Shown in pieces: positions 28,900-41,711 of a DNA stretch of 64,000 bases. The stretch spans positions 186,001 to 250,000 of the forward strand of contig NZ_BBDO01000002.1 of the NCBI RefSeq assembly GCF_001316285.1, in the 5' to 3' direction. The notes beneath the pieces were generated by a model. It was not told the DNA's origin and did no database searches. It saw only the letters and a program-made list of their open reading frames with translations. Numbering within the stretch: the first letter of the stretch is position 1; the number at the start of each line of letters is the position of its first letter. Position numbers and translations under genes: made by a program. This DNA is from Vulcanisaeta sp. JCM 16161. GTDB lineage: Archaea; Thermoproteota; Thermoprotei; Thermoproteales; Thermocladiaceae.

Positions 28900-29946
28900 T
28901 TACTGAATTACCTTGATTAAGTTCCTAAACCTCAGGTAAAGCGCGTAGTCTATGTAGGTCTTATTCTCAAGGTAATAACCAACGGTTCTTGCCCTACCCA
29001 CCTTCTCAGGTAGTAAGTCCGTGGTTACTAAACTGAACGCGTTCGAACCAGCACCACTGCCGAAGGAAACCATGAGTATCCTAGAGCCTGGCTTGGCATT
29101 CTCAAGTATGTTTGCAAGCCCTATCAATACCGCGCCATTGTATGTATTGCCTATCCTATCAACCACAATACCAAGCTTAACCTTCTCAAGGGGTATACCA
29201 AGCATTTGAGCAACCCTTACTGGGAACCTCGCGTTCGGCTGGTGAAATACCGCGTAGTCAAAGTCACTTGGTTTGAGGCCAGTGGCTCCATGAGCGCCTT
29301 CGCGGCGTTCACGATGTGCCTAAAGTACGCGGGCTCGCCCGTGAATGACTCACCATGTACCGCATATGGTATGCCATCCCTACGCCAGAAGTCTGGTGTA
29401 TCCGAATTATATGCATATATGTGCTCAATCTCGGCAGCAACATTGTCAGACCCTATGATGTACGCTGCTGCACCGCCAGACACCGTGTAATCAAGGTGAT
29501 CCCCCGGCTCTCCATGACTATGATCAACACCGACGGCCAACCCATACTTAATAAGGCCACTCTTGACAAGGCCTGTTGCATTAACTATGGCGTCTGAACC
29601 TGCCTTACATGCAAACTCCATGTCAACGGCAAAGGACTGCTTTTTCATCCCAAGGGCTTCAATGAGTATTGAAGCAATGCTTAACCGCGTAAGGCTTCGA
29701 CTCAGTACCAACAAACACGGAACCCAACTCCCTAGGATCAATACCCGCCCTCCTCAGTGCATTCCTTGAGGCCTCCACAGCCATCGTAACCGCATCCTCA
29801 TCAGGACCACCAACACTCCTCTCCTCAACCCAGTAAAGATCCTTAATCCTTAGTGGGTCATCACCCCAAACCCTAGCTATTTCCTTTGTGCTTATTCTGA
29901 ACCTTGGTATGTAGACGCCCCAGCCAACAATGCCTACCTTACCCAC
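28900..29946 (-). CDS. hydroxymethylglutaryl-CoA synthase, frameshifted
   Basis: Second step of the mevalonate route to isoprenoid lipids. About 349 residues. The N terminus [17 protein letters not shown] is typical of archaeal [14 protein letters not shown] carries the catalytic cysteine near residue 113; a [13 protein letters not shown] block and the [11 protein letters not shown] block lie near the C terminus. Frames change near 29690 and 29210, and both are repaired by single bases. Start ATG 29946. The usual partners, an acetoacetyl-CoA thiolase and a DUF35 protein, are not adjacent here. Confidence 0.93.
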
Positions 29947-30041
29947 AGAACGCGTTATTTTATGCCCTATTTAACTTTTAGCGTTGCTGAATTCGACAGA
30001 TAACGCACGGTATTGATCTACTGAAGTGGTAAGATGAAGAT

Positions 30042-30051
30042 AATTATATAA
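30042..30051 (+). promoter_or_regulatory. TATA box for CDC48 gene
   Basis: AATTATATAA lies 33-43 nt before the ATG at 30085, leaving a short leader with a GAGG ribosome-binding element about 8 nt ahead of the start. Confidence 0.5.
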
Positions 30052-30084
30052 GCTGACCCCGGGATTAAGTAGTGAGGATTAATC

Positions 30085-32309
<2,225 letters not shown>

Positions 32310-32324
<15 letters not shown>

Positions 32325-33022
32325 TTTTTCATACTCAACCCTCTTCCTAATAAATACATCTACACTATAAATTGGCTTAGCGGGTACACCAGCAACGACC
32401 ACGCCTGGCGGTACGTCCTTAGTCACCACCGAACCCGCCGCAACCACCGCGTTCTCCCCAATCTCAATGCCCGCTATTAACGTCGCATTGGCGCCAATTA
32501 CGGCGTTTCTCCTAATCTTAACACCATCAAGTCTCTTACTTGGTGGATACTTGTCATTCGTTATCACGACATTGGGCCCTAGGAACACGTTATCCTCGAT
32601 AACCGTACCCCTCGGTATATAGACCATGCTCTGTATACTAACGTTACTACCAATCACCGTATCCCCATCAATAATGACCCCAGACCCAATCCTGGTATTT
32701 GCACCAATCCTCGTGTTCTCCCTGATCAACGCATTATGCCCTGTCTCAACACCATCGCCCATCTCCACATTCTCATAAATAATTACATTACTCCTAATAA
32801 TGCAGTTCTTACCAATTACAGCACCATTACTAACATCATCCATTAACTGCTCAATGACCGAGCCCTTATCCCTTATGCTTATGAGCTTTGATCTAATGGG
32901 ATGGCCTATAACAACGAAGGCTCCACTATCGTGCCCTCGCCGATTACTGATGGGCCAAGTACTACGACATCCTCACCCATGCTTTTACTTAGTATTTTTG
33001 CCCTTGGGGATATGTACGTCAT
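32310..33022 (-). CDS. left-handed beta-helix acyltransferase, frameshifted
   Basis: About 237 residues built of hexapeptide repeats (I-G-x-x-x-x pattern), the LbH fold of sugar N-acetyltransferases. The N-terminal part, encoded from ATG 33022 through [16 protein letters not shown], is out of frame with the rest; one base is missing near 32925. The C terminus has the [25 protein letters not shown] acetyl-CoA-binding end typical of WbbJ/MaaA-like enzymes, split by a short loop (NDKYPP). It probably acetylates a nucleotide-sugar or a glycan precursor. The TATA box is shared with the divergent coiled-coil gene. Confidence 0.85.
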
Positions 33023-33040
33023 TGATTGATTCTCACAAGA

Positions 33041-33050
33041 TAAATATTTA
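33041..33050. promoter_or_regulatory. palindromic TATA box shared by divergent genes
   Basis: TAAATATTTA is a perfect 10-bp palindrome. Its centre lies 24 nt from the ATG at 33022 (minus) and 32 nt from the ATG at 33078 (plus), so the same box could direct transcription both ways. No second TATA-like box is seen in the 55-nt gap. Confidence 0.5.
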
Positions 33051-33077
33051 AGTAATTACTAATTTGGTTAAATTGCA

Positions 33078-33659
33078 ATGGGCTATTACCCAGCGCCGCC
33101 CCCACCTCCACGTGAGGACCCAATAACCAGGATTCTCAGGGAACTTATGAACCTAAATAGCAAGGTTGATCAGCTGTCCAGGAATCTAACAGACATTGGC
33201 GCCAGGGTTGAGAACCTGGAAAGTAGGGTTAATGAGATTGAGAAGTCGCTATCCAGTCTAATCAAGGCTCAAGAATTAATTAGTGGCATAACTCCACAGA
33301 GCATGGCTGAGCTGGCAGGTATGCTGTCAAACACATTGAGGGAGTTGACGAGGATTGAGGCATCGTTAATTGCCTATAGGGACTCAATATCGTCATTGCA
33401 GGGTAAGGTTGAGAGTGCCGTGGATTTACTGGCGAAGGTATCCATGGATTTAAAGGAGTACAGGACCCTCGATATTAACCAGGTCGTTGAAATTACAAAT
33501 CAATTGTCTAATGTTGCGACAAGACTTAATGAGGTACAGAAGCTTATTGAGGAGCAGGGTATTAGGTTGATTTCTGAGTATAGAAAAAGTTCTGAGACGA
33601 TTGAGGGGCTTAAGTCAGTTATTTTGGATGTTTTGAGTAAGGGCGCTGGTAAGTCCTAG
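33078..33659 (+). CDS. coiled-coil protein with proline-rich head
   Basis: 193 residues. The first 12 residues contain YYPAPPPPPRED, a short proline-rich segment, and nearly all the rest is heptad-patterned coiled coil with LSRNL, LESRVNEIEKSL and similar repeats. No membrane segment or enzymatic motif. Start ATG 33078. A longer coiled-coil gene follows after 84 nt. Both appear to be structural or scaffold proteins, but no family was recognised. Confidence 0.75.
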   Translation: MGYYPAPPPPPREDPITRILRELMNLNSKVDQLSRNLTDIGARVENLESRVNEIEKSLSSLIKAQELISGITPQSMAELAGMLSNTLRELTRIEASLIAYRDSISSLQGKVESAVDLLAKVSMDLKEYRTLDINQVVEITNQLSNVATRLNEVQKLIEEQGIRLISEYRKSSETIEGLKSVILDVLSKGAGKS

Positions 33660-33743
33660 TTTTATGTTGTTTTTCATTACGTTCAATTTCATTTAGAATA
33701 ATAAAAGCAAAATATATTAGTTCCCCCGTTTAAAATACGTACC

Positions 33744-35199
33744 GTGTTCAGGTCTAAAGAGACGTCTGAGCTTTACCAGAGGATTAATGACATAAGTAAT
33801 CTACTTCAGGCATTGCAGCAAAACGTCCAAGCCCTAATCAATAGCGCCAACCAAATGCAGAAAAGCCTTCAAGCAATTTCAACTGGAGTTGAGAGAAACG
33901 ACAAGACGCTACAGGATGCCATTAAGGTCATAAACTCATCAACCACGGACATAGCCAGTAGAGTCGCCCAAATGAATACTATCGTTAATCAATTCAACGA
34001 CACGAGTAAGAAGCTTATGGATTCATTATTTGATGCCCTTGAGAAGATAAACAACCTACTAGATAGGCTTCAGGGATTATCAAGTAATATGCAACAAAGC
34101 CTCACGAGCGCGACCGCCATCCTGGAATCAATTAATAATAACGTTAAGGACCTCAACACAAAAATTGAGAGCGGTGTCGATAAGGCATCAGCCCTTGTCT
34201 CGGAGGTATCCAAGTTGAGTAATTTATTGGCGGAGTTGAATAAGGTGTATAACGAGGTTCTCAATAGGGAGAAGGACCTAGAGAATAAACTACTTGACAT
34301 CAGTAGGAGAGAGAGTGACGTTTCCGTTAGGGAGAAGAGCCTTGAGGAGGTTAGACAAAGGTTGGAGAGCGATAAGAAGGTCTTGAGGAGGAGAGGGCTA
34401 AGTTGGCTGAGATGAGTAATGTAATGGCGTCGCTCATAACGCTCTCTAATCAATTAACAACGAGACTTAGTGAGCTTGATAATAGGGAGAAGGCCCTGGC
34501 CGAGAGGGAGAAGGCACTTAATGAGAGGGAGGCCAAGCTTAGGGATTGGGAGTTGGAGTTGAAATCGCGTGAGCAGAGGCTTGAGATGGAGCCGTAAGGA
34601 TTGATGCCGAGAATGCAAGGCTTAGGGAGTTGGAGAAGAGGGAGCAGGAGATTAAGGAGAGGCTTGAGCAGTTAGCTCAGAGGGAGGCTGAGCTTAAGGA
34701 GCTTGAGAAGAAGTTGAATGAGAGGCAGGAGGCGTTGAATAAGCTTGAGACCGAACTTAAGGATAAGGAGAATAGGCTCAACTCCCTAGAGAACCTGCTC
34801 AGGGAGAGGGAGGATACGTTGAAGAGACTTGATGAGGAGATTAATAAGAGGAGGAGAGAGCTTATGGATAAGCTTGAGCCGTTAATGACGAAGCTTCTTG
34901 AGGAGGAGAAGAGGCTCACGGATTGGGAGAAGAGACTTCTTGATAAGGAGAGGGAGTTGATGAATTATCAGAGGGCGTTGATAATTAGGGAGAACACCCT
35001 GGTCGAACTTAGGGAGAAGCTTGATAGGGAAAGGGAGGAGCTGGAGAGCAAGATGAAGGAGGTTAGTAAGATTGAGAGTGAGTGCCAGGATATACGTAAG
35101 AAGTACGAGCAATTGCTTAAGGAGAGGGAGGAACTAATGAAGATTATTGAGAGCAAGGATAAGGAACTTAATCAATTGAGGGCCTTAATCAAGAAGTAA
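33744..35199 (+). CDS. long coiled-coil protein, frameshifted
   Basis: About 485 residues of nearly uninterrupted coiled coil, with many REKxLxEREKxLNEREAKL-type repeats in the second half; the first half is richer in Asn/Gln/Ser. No Walker motifs, so it is not an SMC or Rad50 ATPase. Frames change near 34385 and 34592. A TATA-like AAAATATATT sits about 30 nt before the start (a GTG at 33744). It lies downstream of another coiled-coil gene in the same orientation. It may form a filament or tether; this is inferred from the sequence pattern only. Confidence 0.75.
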
Positions 35200-35226
35200 A
35201 AACAATACTCTTTTTCAATTATTATT

Positions 35227-35550
35227 TTAAATAACCACGATAAGTACGTATGCAAAAACTAAAATAATGTTAATAATGTTTAGCCCCAGCGAGAAAAATG
35301 CTAAAATTCTCTTTAGCTTTCCAATTATTAATTCCCTATCTGTATATGCGGTGTTAACATCATACCAGGTCTGCTTAATTGATAGGAATGAAGTAAAGAA
35401 ACTAATTAACGCTAATACGAGTACGGTAATGTCCAGGGTAAAATTACCCTTACTTGGTAGGTATGTACCTGCCAGTGATGATAGTAAAACCGTATAAACA
35501 ACCACCGCGAGAACTATAGCCGCCACCAACAACCTGGACATAATCATCAC
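35227..35550 (-). CDS. small three-helix membrane protein
   Basis: 107 residues with three hydrophobic segments (about 5-28, 38-58, 85-107) and a charged loop between the second and third. Begins at GTG 35550, overlapping the stop of lysS (GTGA), so it is translated as the second gene of that transcript. No motif was recognised. Function unknown. Confidence 0.65.
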   Translation of the reverse strand: MMIMSRLLVAAIVLAVVVYTVLLSSLAGTYLPSKGNFTLDITVLVLALISFFTSFLSIKQTWYDVNTAYTDRELIIGKLKRILAFFSLGLNIINIILVFAYVLIVVI

Positions 35551-37201
35551 CTCAACGCGTCCCTTAACCTATTAATTACGAAGTCCTTACCAAGCATCGC
35601 CAGATAAGGCGCAATCCTCGGGCCACTCGGCTTACCGAAAAATATCAAATAGGTAGCCTCAAAGAAGGCTCTCTCAACATCCTTATTCTCCCTGGGAACC
35701 CTCTTCATAGCCTCCTTAATATTATCCTCACTCCAAACATCAACCCTCTCAAGCTCCTGAAGCAAAAGTCCCAACTTACTTCTTTGAATATCCGTTAATG
35801 AAGCCCTTACGGACTCCGGCAACTCCTCAAGAACCTTAATCCTGTACGCTTCGGGTGCGTACTTACTGACCCAATTACGAGCTCTTATGAGCCTAGACTT
35901 GATCCTCTCACGGGATAAATCATCCAACTCCTTAGTGAGTATCTTCGTATCCCTCAACCTCTTAATAACCCTCTCCATAAGCTCCTCCTCACTCAGCGAC
36001 TGCGGCAACGTCTGTATCAGGGCAACAGCATGTAGGTATGGCAATTGAAACGGCATTTCCTTAGGTAATGGTCTCCTCAACTGTGCATATTCATAGGACT
36101 TAATAATTAGGTCAAGGTAATCCTTCTCCTTGGGGCTGGGCTTATCAACGCCGTAGTAAAGGCGCTCAGCCCTATCATAGATATCCACATATTGATAAAT
36201 AGAGTCGAGGCTAAAGGTAAGCCTCTTCGTTGGTTCATGGAATATGTATATGTACCTAAGAACCTCAGGCTCGGCAACCTCAACCCACTCCCTCGGTGTA
36301 AAGCCTATAAAGTCACTACTACCCATATCACCGACGTCCTTACCATTAACCACATAACCAACCCATTCATACCAGGTACCCAATGGTGGGTTAATACCAT
36401 AAACAGACTTGGCAATCTCAATGGCCGAGTCCCTAGAGCCACCGGGCATTGCGTGGTCCTTACCGTAGGCTCAAAGTCGACTTGCAACGTATACCAAACA
36501 CCGACCCACTCAACCCTCCACGGAAGCTTGCCATCCGTCAACTTAGCCCTACCAACATGACCACAGTAAGTGCACCTATACTCAACTTCGTATTTATCGA
36601 GATCAAGCTTTGTGACCTCCGCGGTGCCAATCCTACCGCAGTTCTCGCATATTGGTTCGAATGGTATCCAATCTTTCGGGTATGGATTCCTACCCCTATA
36701 CTTGTTAATGACTTCTATTAGCCTCTCTCTATTTCTCATGGTCATTATTATGAACTCCCTCATCCTAGGATGCTCCCTATACATCTCGCCCGTCGTTATA
36801 ACCTCAACATTCTTCGCGAAGTAATCAAGGTAATCACCAAAGTCCCTCCAGTAATGATCAACCCAGGACTTATGGCAACCCTTAGGGTCAGGAACACGCT
36901 CAAGAGGCCACTCAATGTATTTCCTACCAACCTCAGGATCCAGGAACTGCTCGAGCTGTTTATCCTTACCCTTCCAGGGATCCATTGTATAGAGGGTTAA
37001 GACCTGCCTGACCTTCAATCCAGCATCCCTTAATTTCTCAGCAATGACACTATTCAGTATTATCTCACCCCTAAGCCTACCAATGTGCTGAAGTCCGGAA
37101 ACGCTAAGGCCACCATTAAGTACGCACTCATCCTTACCCTCACTACGGCACCTCTCAAGAACCTGGCTTGCTATCTTATCAATCCAATGTGTATAACTCA
37201 T
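35547..37201 (-). CDS. lysS: class I lysyl-tRNA synthetase, frameshifted
   Basis: Charges tRNA-Lys. About 550 residues, the archaeal class I type, which is unrelated to the bacterial class II enzyme. The N-terminal HIGH-like motif is LQHIGRLRG near residue 40. A zinc-type CxxC...CxxC set (ICENCGRIG and CTYCGHVG) follows near residues 185-220. The KMSKS position reads GDMGSSD, a weak match. The frame breaks near 36455 (one base lost) and joins in the PGGSRDSAIEIA region. Start ATG 37201 is preferred over the TTG-type extension to 37219. The C-terminal half is helical, as in the family. Confidence 0.93.
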
Positions 37202-37243
37202 TGCTGGGAAGAAAAGCATTAACTAATTTATAAGTTATCCTAA

Positions 37244-37489
37244 TTAACCGCCCTCCGCAGGTGGTAAGAACACCACTTCATCATTATCGTTAAGCTTCGT
37301 GGCAAGTCCATTAAGCCACTCAATGGCCTTACCATTAACCAGGACCACGTACTCACCCCTAAGCTTGCCATCACCATCAAGCACGGCCTCGGCGAACTTA
37401 GGATTGAACGTATGAGAAATAAGGTCAATGAGGTCGCGCACAGAGAGACCATTTGGAGTCTCAAGCTCAATTCTAAATGCACCAATCAA
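37244..37489 (-). CDS. MoaD/SAMP-like ubiquitin-fold protein
   Basis: 81 residues ending in PPAEGG, the C-terminal diglycine that is adenylated and thiocarboxylated or conjugated in sulfur-carrier proteins. The middle has the beta-grasp pattern (EYVVLVNGKAIEWLNGL) and a DNDEVVFLPP end, matching MoaD, which feeds molybdopterin synthesis. Start is TTG 37489, since the nearby ATG is out of frame. It lies between lysS and the tRNA-Glu gene. A SAMP role (protein tagging) is possible; the sequence cannot separate the two. Confidence 0.82.
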   Translation of the reverse strand: MIGAFRIELETPNGLSVRDLIDLISHTFNPKFAEAVLDGDGKLRGEYVVLVNGKAIEWLNGLATKLNDNDEVVFLPPAEGG

Positions 37490-37609
37490 TTCATAAAGAT
37501 CACCAAAAAAACTTAACCTTAATCCTCACAAGACCGGGCAGATTAAGTACAAAATAAAAATTTAACTCAGTTTATAGGTTTGTGTTAAAATTAGAAATTG
37601 AACGTATGG

Positions 37610-37699
37610 TGCCCCGGCCGGGATTTGAACCCGGGTCACGGGCTTTCCTTGCCTAGGCTCGAAAGGCCCACATACTTGACCGGGCTATACTACCGGGGC
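37610..37699 (-). tRNA. tRNA-Glu (TTC) with 15-nt intron
   Basis: A 90-nt gene. Acceptor stem GCCCCGG pairs with CCGGGGC, T arm CCGGG TTCAAAT CCCGG is perfect and the anticodon loop reads CTTTCG plus A with anticodon TTC at 37661-37663. A 15-nt intron (37645-37659) follows anticodon-loop position 37, the canonical site. The flanks fold as a bulge-helix-bulge: GGGC/GCCC outside, CTT/AAG inside with short bulges on both strands. Removal restores a normal 75-nt tRNA. Confidence 0.92.
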
Positions 37700-37792
37700 T
37701 CGTTAATCATTAAATACGTCGGTTTTTAAGCCTTTATGCCATTTTTCTCATTAGGTTAATTAATTTAAGTTCGCGACTTTGCGGTTGGTTTA

Positions 37793-39215
37793 ATGCCCAT
37801 TGCCATATTTAGAAGCGGTGATCTTTACTTCATTAGGTTCTCAATAAATAGACGCCCCAGGAGGGCTGCCTTCGTTATTGGTAACTTTACAGCATTCATG
37901 AAACCAATAGAACTTGAGTTTTGTGGCTCTGATTACTGCGCCTACGTTTCGTTACCTCCAGGTGATTATTACTATAGGTACTTAGTTGATGGTGAGGTGG
38001 TCCTTGATGATGGCCCTACGGAGAATGGCTTTAACGTACTTAGGCTTAGTGGTTTTGTTAAGAGAATTCCCGAGAATAGGCGCAGGCTGTTTAGGGCTAT
38101 TTATGGTATTTTCGTTGATAGGTTTGGGTGTAAGAGGGAGGGTGGTCCTAGGGATAGGCTCGGTGGCGATTTGCTCTTCATTAAGGACAAGCTTAGTTAT
38201 ATTAAGTCCATGGGCTTTGACGCGGTTTATTTAACGCCGATCTTTAAGGCAATGTCTTACCATAGGTATGACGTTATTGATTACTTGAACGTCGATGACG
38301 ACCTGGGCGGTAATAAGGCATTTAGGGAGTTGCTGAGGAGGGCTCATGAACTCGGTATTAAGATTATACTGGACCTGCCCATACACCACACAGGCTCCGA
38401 CCACCCAGCCTTTAAGTCCGCCTTAAGTGGTGACCAGGAGTATTCCCGTTGGTACTATATCTATAATGGAGATTACGAGAAGTTCATGGATGTCAGGAGA
38501 ATGCCTAAGCTTAACATGAAGTTCGCCGGTGAGTGGGTTAAGGGCGTAGTGCTTCACTGGGCATTGATGGGTGTTGATGCCTTCAGAATAGACGTTGGCG
38601 CCGGAATACCGCCCTGGTTCTTGTGGGACCTAAGGAACTTCATTAATAAGCCATTAATTGCCGAGGTCTGGGGCGACCCATTCCTATGGAGAAATGCCGT
38701 TGATGGCGTCATGAATTACCAGGTCTGGGAACCACTGATTAAGTTCCTACGTGGTGAAATAGATGCTGAGGATTTCGTCCAGGTGCTTAAGAGGCAATTG
38801 AACGTATTGCCAAAACACTTCTTAGTTAATTCCTGGCTCTTCATGGATACCCATGACACGCAAGGGCAGTTACAATGCTTAATAATGATATTGAGAAGCT
38901 TAAGGCAGCGCTCGTATTCGTATACACCTGGGTCGGAACACCAATGCTTTATTACGGTGATGAGGTAATGCTTGAGGGAGGCCCCGACCCTGATAATAGG
39001 AGGTGTATGGATTGGAAAAGAGTTAATGGTCCCAATACACTTCATGAATTCATAAGAAGACTATCAGAATTAACCTTAACGCCAAGCACGTAATAGCTAA
39101 CTCAAGCGATTTAACATATTATGATGATAAATTCGAGGTTAGGTTGAGTAACGAGCCAAGAAGGTATAATGGTGGTATCCTAAGTGGTGATTACTTCGTT
39201 ATTAAGAGTAGGTAA
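37793..39215 (+). CDS. GH13 alpha-amylase family enzyme, frameshifted
   Basis: A cytoplasmic maltodextrin-degrading enzyme of about 474 residues with an N-terminal immunoglobulin-like domain (residues about 10-85), as in neopullulanases and cyclomaltodextrinases. GH13 conserved regions are seen: DLPIHHTG (region I), GVDAFRIDVGAG (region II, nucleophile Asp), LIAEVWGD (region III, acid Glu) and FMDTHDT (region IV). No signal peptide. Frames change near 38872 and 39062, and the repaired C-terminal domain ends at 39215. It is the first gene of the starch locus. Start ATG 37793, with a TTAATTTAAG box about 25 nt upstream. Confidence 0.9.
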
Positions 39216-39311
39216 TTTGCCGAGAACTATCGTTACTTAATGGTTATTAATAACTGTTTATTAATGAGTATACCTAGGTATAAACATATAGATTAATATC
39301 TAAGTTTTATC

Positions 39312-39318
39312 TTTTTTT
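39312..39318 (+). terminator. poly-T terminator
   Basis: Seven T residues within a T-rich stretch about 95 nt after the GH13 stop, separating it from the binding-protein gene that has its own TATA box. Confidence 0.4.
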
Positions 39319-39361
39319 ATTTATGAACATGCATGAATTATATAAATCAATCACGGTAATG

Positions 39362-39370
39362 CTTTTAAAC
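39362..39370 (+). promoter_or_regulatory. TATA box for ABC transporter operon
   Basis: CTTTTAAAC ends 23 nt before the ATG at 39394, at the distance of a leaderless transcript. Confidence 0.5.
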
Positions 39371-39393
39371 CTATTCATAATACCTGAATACGT

Positions 39394-40805
39394 ATGAACA
39401 GGCTTGGACTATCCACAGGCGCTATAATAGGCATAATCGTTGCTGTGATAGTCATAGTAGCGGCGGTCGTTGCCGTAGTTTACCTGTATAAACCCTCCGC
39501 ACCAAAACCAGCAACACCACCTGGCTTCGTAATACCAATAAGTGACTTCACACCGCAGAATGTGTATAGCCCTAGCTTTGCCCAAACCTTCTGTTCCAAG
39601 GTTGGTAACGTAACAATAACCGTGTGGGATACCTACAGCGTTAGTGAGAATCAGGCATTCAATGCCTCATTGGCATCCTTTGAGCAGTTATACCCATGCA
39701 TACACGTTGAGGTAACGTACGGCGTTGGCATTGCAACGAGCAACTTCATATCAGCAGCAAAGGCTGGGCAGGCACCCATCGTCTATAGGGACACAAGCGA
39801 TGATGCCGGCAAATTATTCGCAGCAGGCCTACTGCTTAACCTAAGCGAGTATCTACCACCATCGGTTTTTGAACAGTACCTACCCACGGCCGCCCAGAAC
39901 TTCTACTTAAACACGCCAAGCGCCCATGGTTATTACGGCCTACCTGATAACATAAACTACATAGTCATGTTCTACAATAAACAATACATAACATCACCAC
40001 CAAACACCACGGACCAACTAATCAACATGTGCCTGCAGGTCAACAGTACGTACCACGTATGGTGCATTGCCTACGGCGTCGGCTCTGAGTGGGGTTATAG
40101 GTTCGCCGCCTGGTTCGCTGGCTTTGGTGGGCAGATATTCGGCCTAACAACATGCCGCAACTCAACTCAAGCGCCATGGTTAATGCCTTGGAATTCTGGT
40201 ACAACCTAACGTACGGCCTGCACATAAATGCCCCAGACATGAACCCAAGCCTTGAAGGCCAGTTATTCACAAGCGGCCAAGCTGCAATAATATTTGATGG
40301 CCCATGGGATTTGTACGTACTTCAAGGCCCTTGGCTGCAACCTGGGTGCCGCACCACTACCAGTGGTTAGCCAGACGGGCCTGCACGCGAGCCCGTTGAT
40401 AGGCAGTACTGGTTGGGTAATTGCGGCGCCGCAGGCAAGCGGCGCCACGCCGCAGCAATTGGAGGCCGCGTTAGTGTTTATATTGTACATGACTGGACCG
40501 CAGGCAGATCTTAACCTATGGAATTATGCTCACGACATACCAGCCAATATACAGGCCTATGACCAGGCAGTTAGTCAGTTAAAGGCTGGGCAGCTAACGC
40601 CGTCGTGTCTAAACGACATTATGGAGGCATATTCGCCCAGGCCCAGTATGGTCAGAAGTTCCCCAACATACCGGCCATGGCCTATTACTGGCCAGCATTC
40701 CACCAGTACGCAACTGCCTACTTTGCTAACCAGACTACTGCTCAAGCCGCTGCCCAGGGTATGGAGCAGTACATGCTCCAGCAGTTGGCTCAGTCAAGCG
40801 GTTAG
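39394..40805 (+). CDS. maltodextrin-type ABC substrate-binding protein, frameshifted
   Basis: An extracellular solute receptor anchored by an N-terminal hydrophobic helix (residues about 8-31) followed by a Pro/Ala linker. The mature part is a family 1 binding protein: an FNASLASFEQLYPCIHVEV strand-helix near residue 88, YGLPDNINYIVMFYNKQY near 178, and FWYNLTYG and PWDLYV near the C-terminal lobe. The C terminus is rich in Gln and Ala. Frames change near 40180, 40340 and 40620. About 470 residues. It leads two permease genes, so it binds maltose or maltodextrin. The linker and anchor are typical of archaeal binding proteins. Confidence 0.88.
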
Positions 40806-40820
40806 GTTAGGTGATTAATA

Positions 40821-41711
40821 ATGGATTCCCTTCAAAATCTCAATCGTGTTTTAATCCAATACCTCTACCTCCTTCCCATCATTGCCATTGCGTTATTCCT
40901 ATTCCTGTACCCAGTGGCCTACGCTGTGTATATATCATTCACAAACTTTGATCTTTATCATCTATTTTATTACACATTCGTTGGATTAAGAATATATCAG
41001 AAAATACTAACTAGTAATACTTTTTATACGTTATTACTGAACACGGTTATTTGGACGGTGGGTAGTTTAGTTCCAATGGTGGTTACCGGGTTCATACTGG
41101 CCCTAATACTTAATCAGAGGGATATTAAGGGTAGGAATGTATTCTTTACATTACTCCTGGTACCCTGGGCATTCCCAGCATACATCTCATTAGTGATTTG
41201 GTATGGCATGTGGAATTACGAGTATGGAATCGTTAATAAATTTCTCGGCTTATTTGGTATCCCGCCAATTAACTGGTTAACATTTACAAACACCGCCTGG
41301 GCTGCGTTAATATTAACGAATCTGTGGTTATCATTCCCATACTACACGGCGGTCTTCCTATCAAGCCTGCAGAGTATACCTAGTGAGTTGTACGACATTG
41401 CCGTGGTTGATGGCGCTAATGCGTGGCATAAGTTCAGGTATATAACATTACCCCTGATGAGGAGCGCCATAGCCTTCGTCAGTGTTGGCGGCTTTGTTTT
41501 TACATGGAATAACTTCTACCCAATATACATACTGACGGGTGGTGGTCCCGGCATATCAACCGATATACTAATTGTTTATACATATCAGGAGGCATTCTCC
41601 TACGGTTATTACAATATTGCCGCTGCATATTCGGTAATTTCAACAATTATCCTAGCAATAATGGCCATACTAATGCTCAGGGTTGGTAGGGTACTCGAGG
41701 TGATAACATGA
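40821..41711 (+). CDS. ABC transporter permease, MalF-type
   Basis: 296 residues with six predicted helices. The EAA loop, which docks the ATPase, is DIAVVDGANAWHKFRYITLPL near residue 190, with the conserved glycine. Intact; 16 nt after the binding-protein gene. It partners with the MalG-type permease, which overlaps its last 4 nt. Confidence 0.92.
   Translation: MDSLQNLNRVLIQYLYLLPIIAIALFLFLYPVAYAVYISFTNFDLYHLFYYTFVGLRIYQKILTSNTFYTLLLNTVIWTVGSLVPMVVTGFILALILNQRDIKGRNVFFTLLLVPWAFPAYISLVIWYGMWNYEYGIVNKFLGLFGIPPINWLTFTNTAWAALILTNLWLSFPYYTAVFLSSLQSIPSELYDIAVVDGANAWHKFRYITLPLMRSAIAFVSVGGFVFTWNNFYPIYILTGGGPGISTDILIVYTYQEAFSYGYYNIAAAYSVISTIILAIMAILMLRVGRVLEVIT

Noticed and set aside
34677..35156. 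several leucine/serine-rich minus-strand frames
   Set aside because: They are antisense shadows of the repetitive Glu/Lys coiled-coil gene; such codon bias opens the opposite strand.
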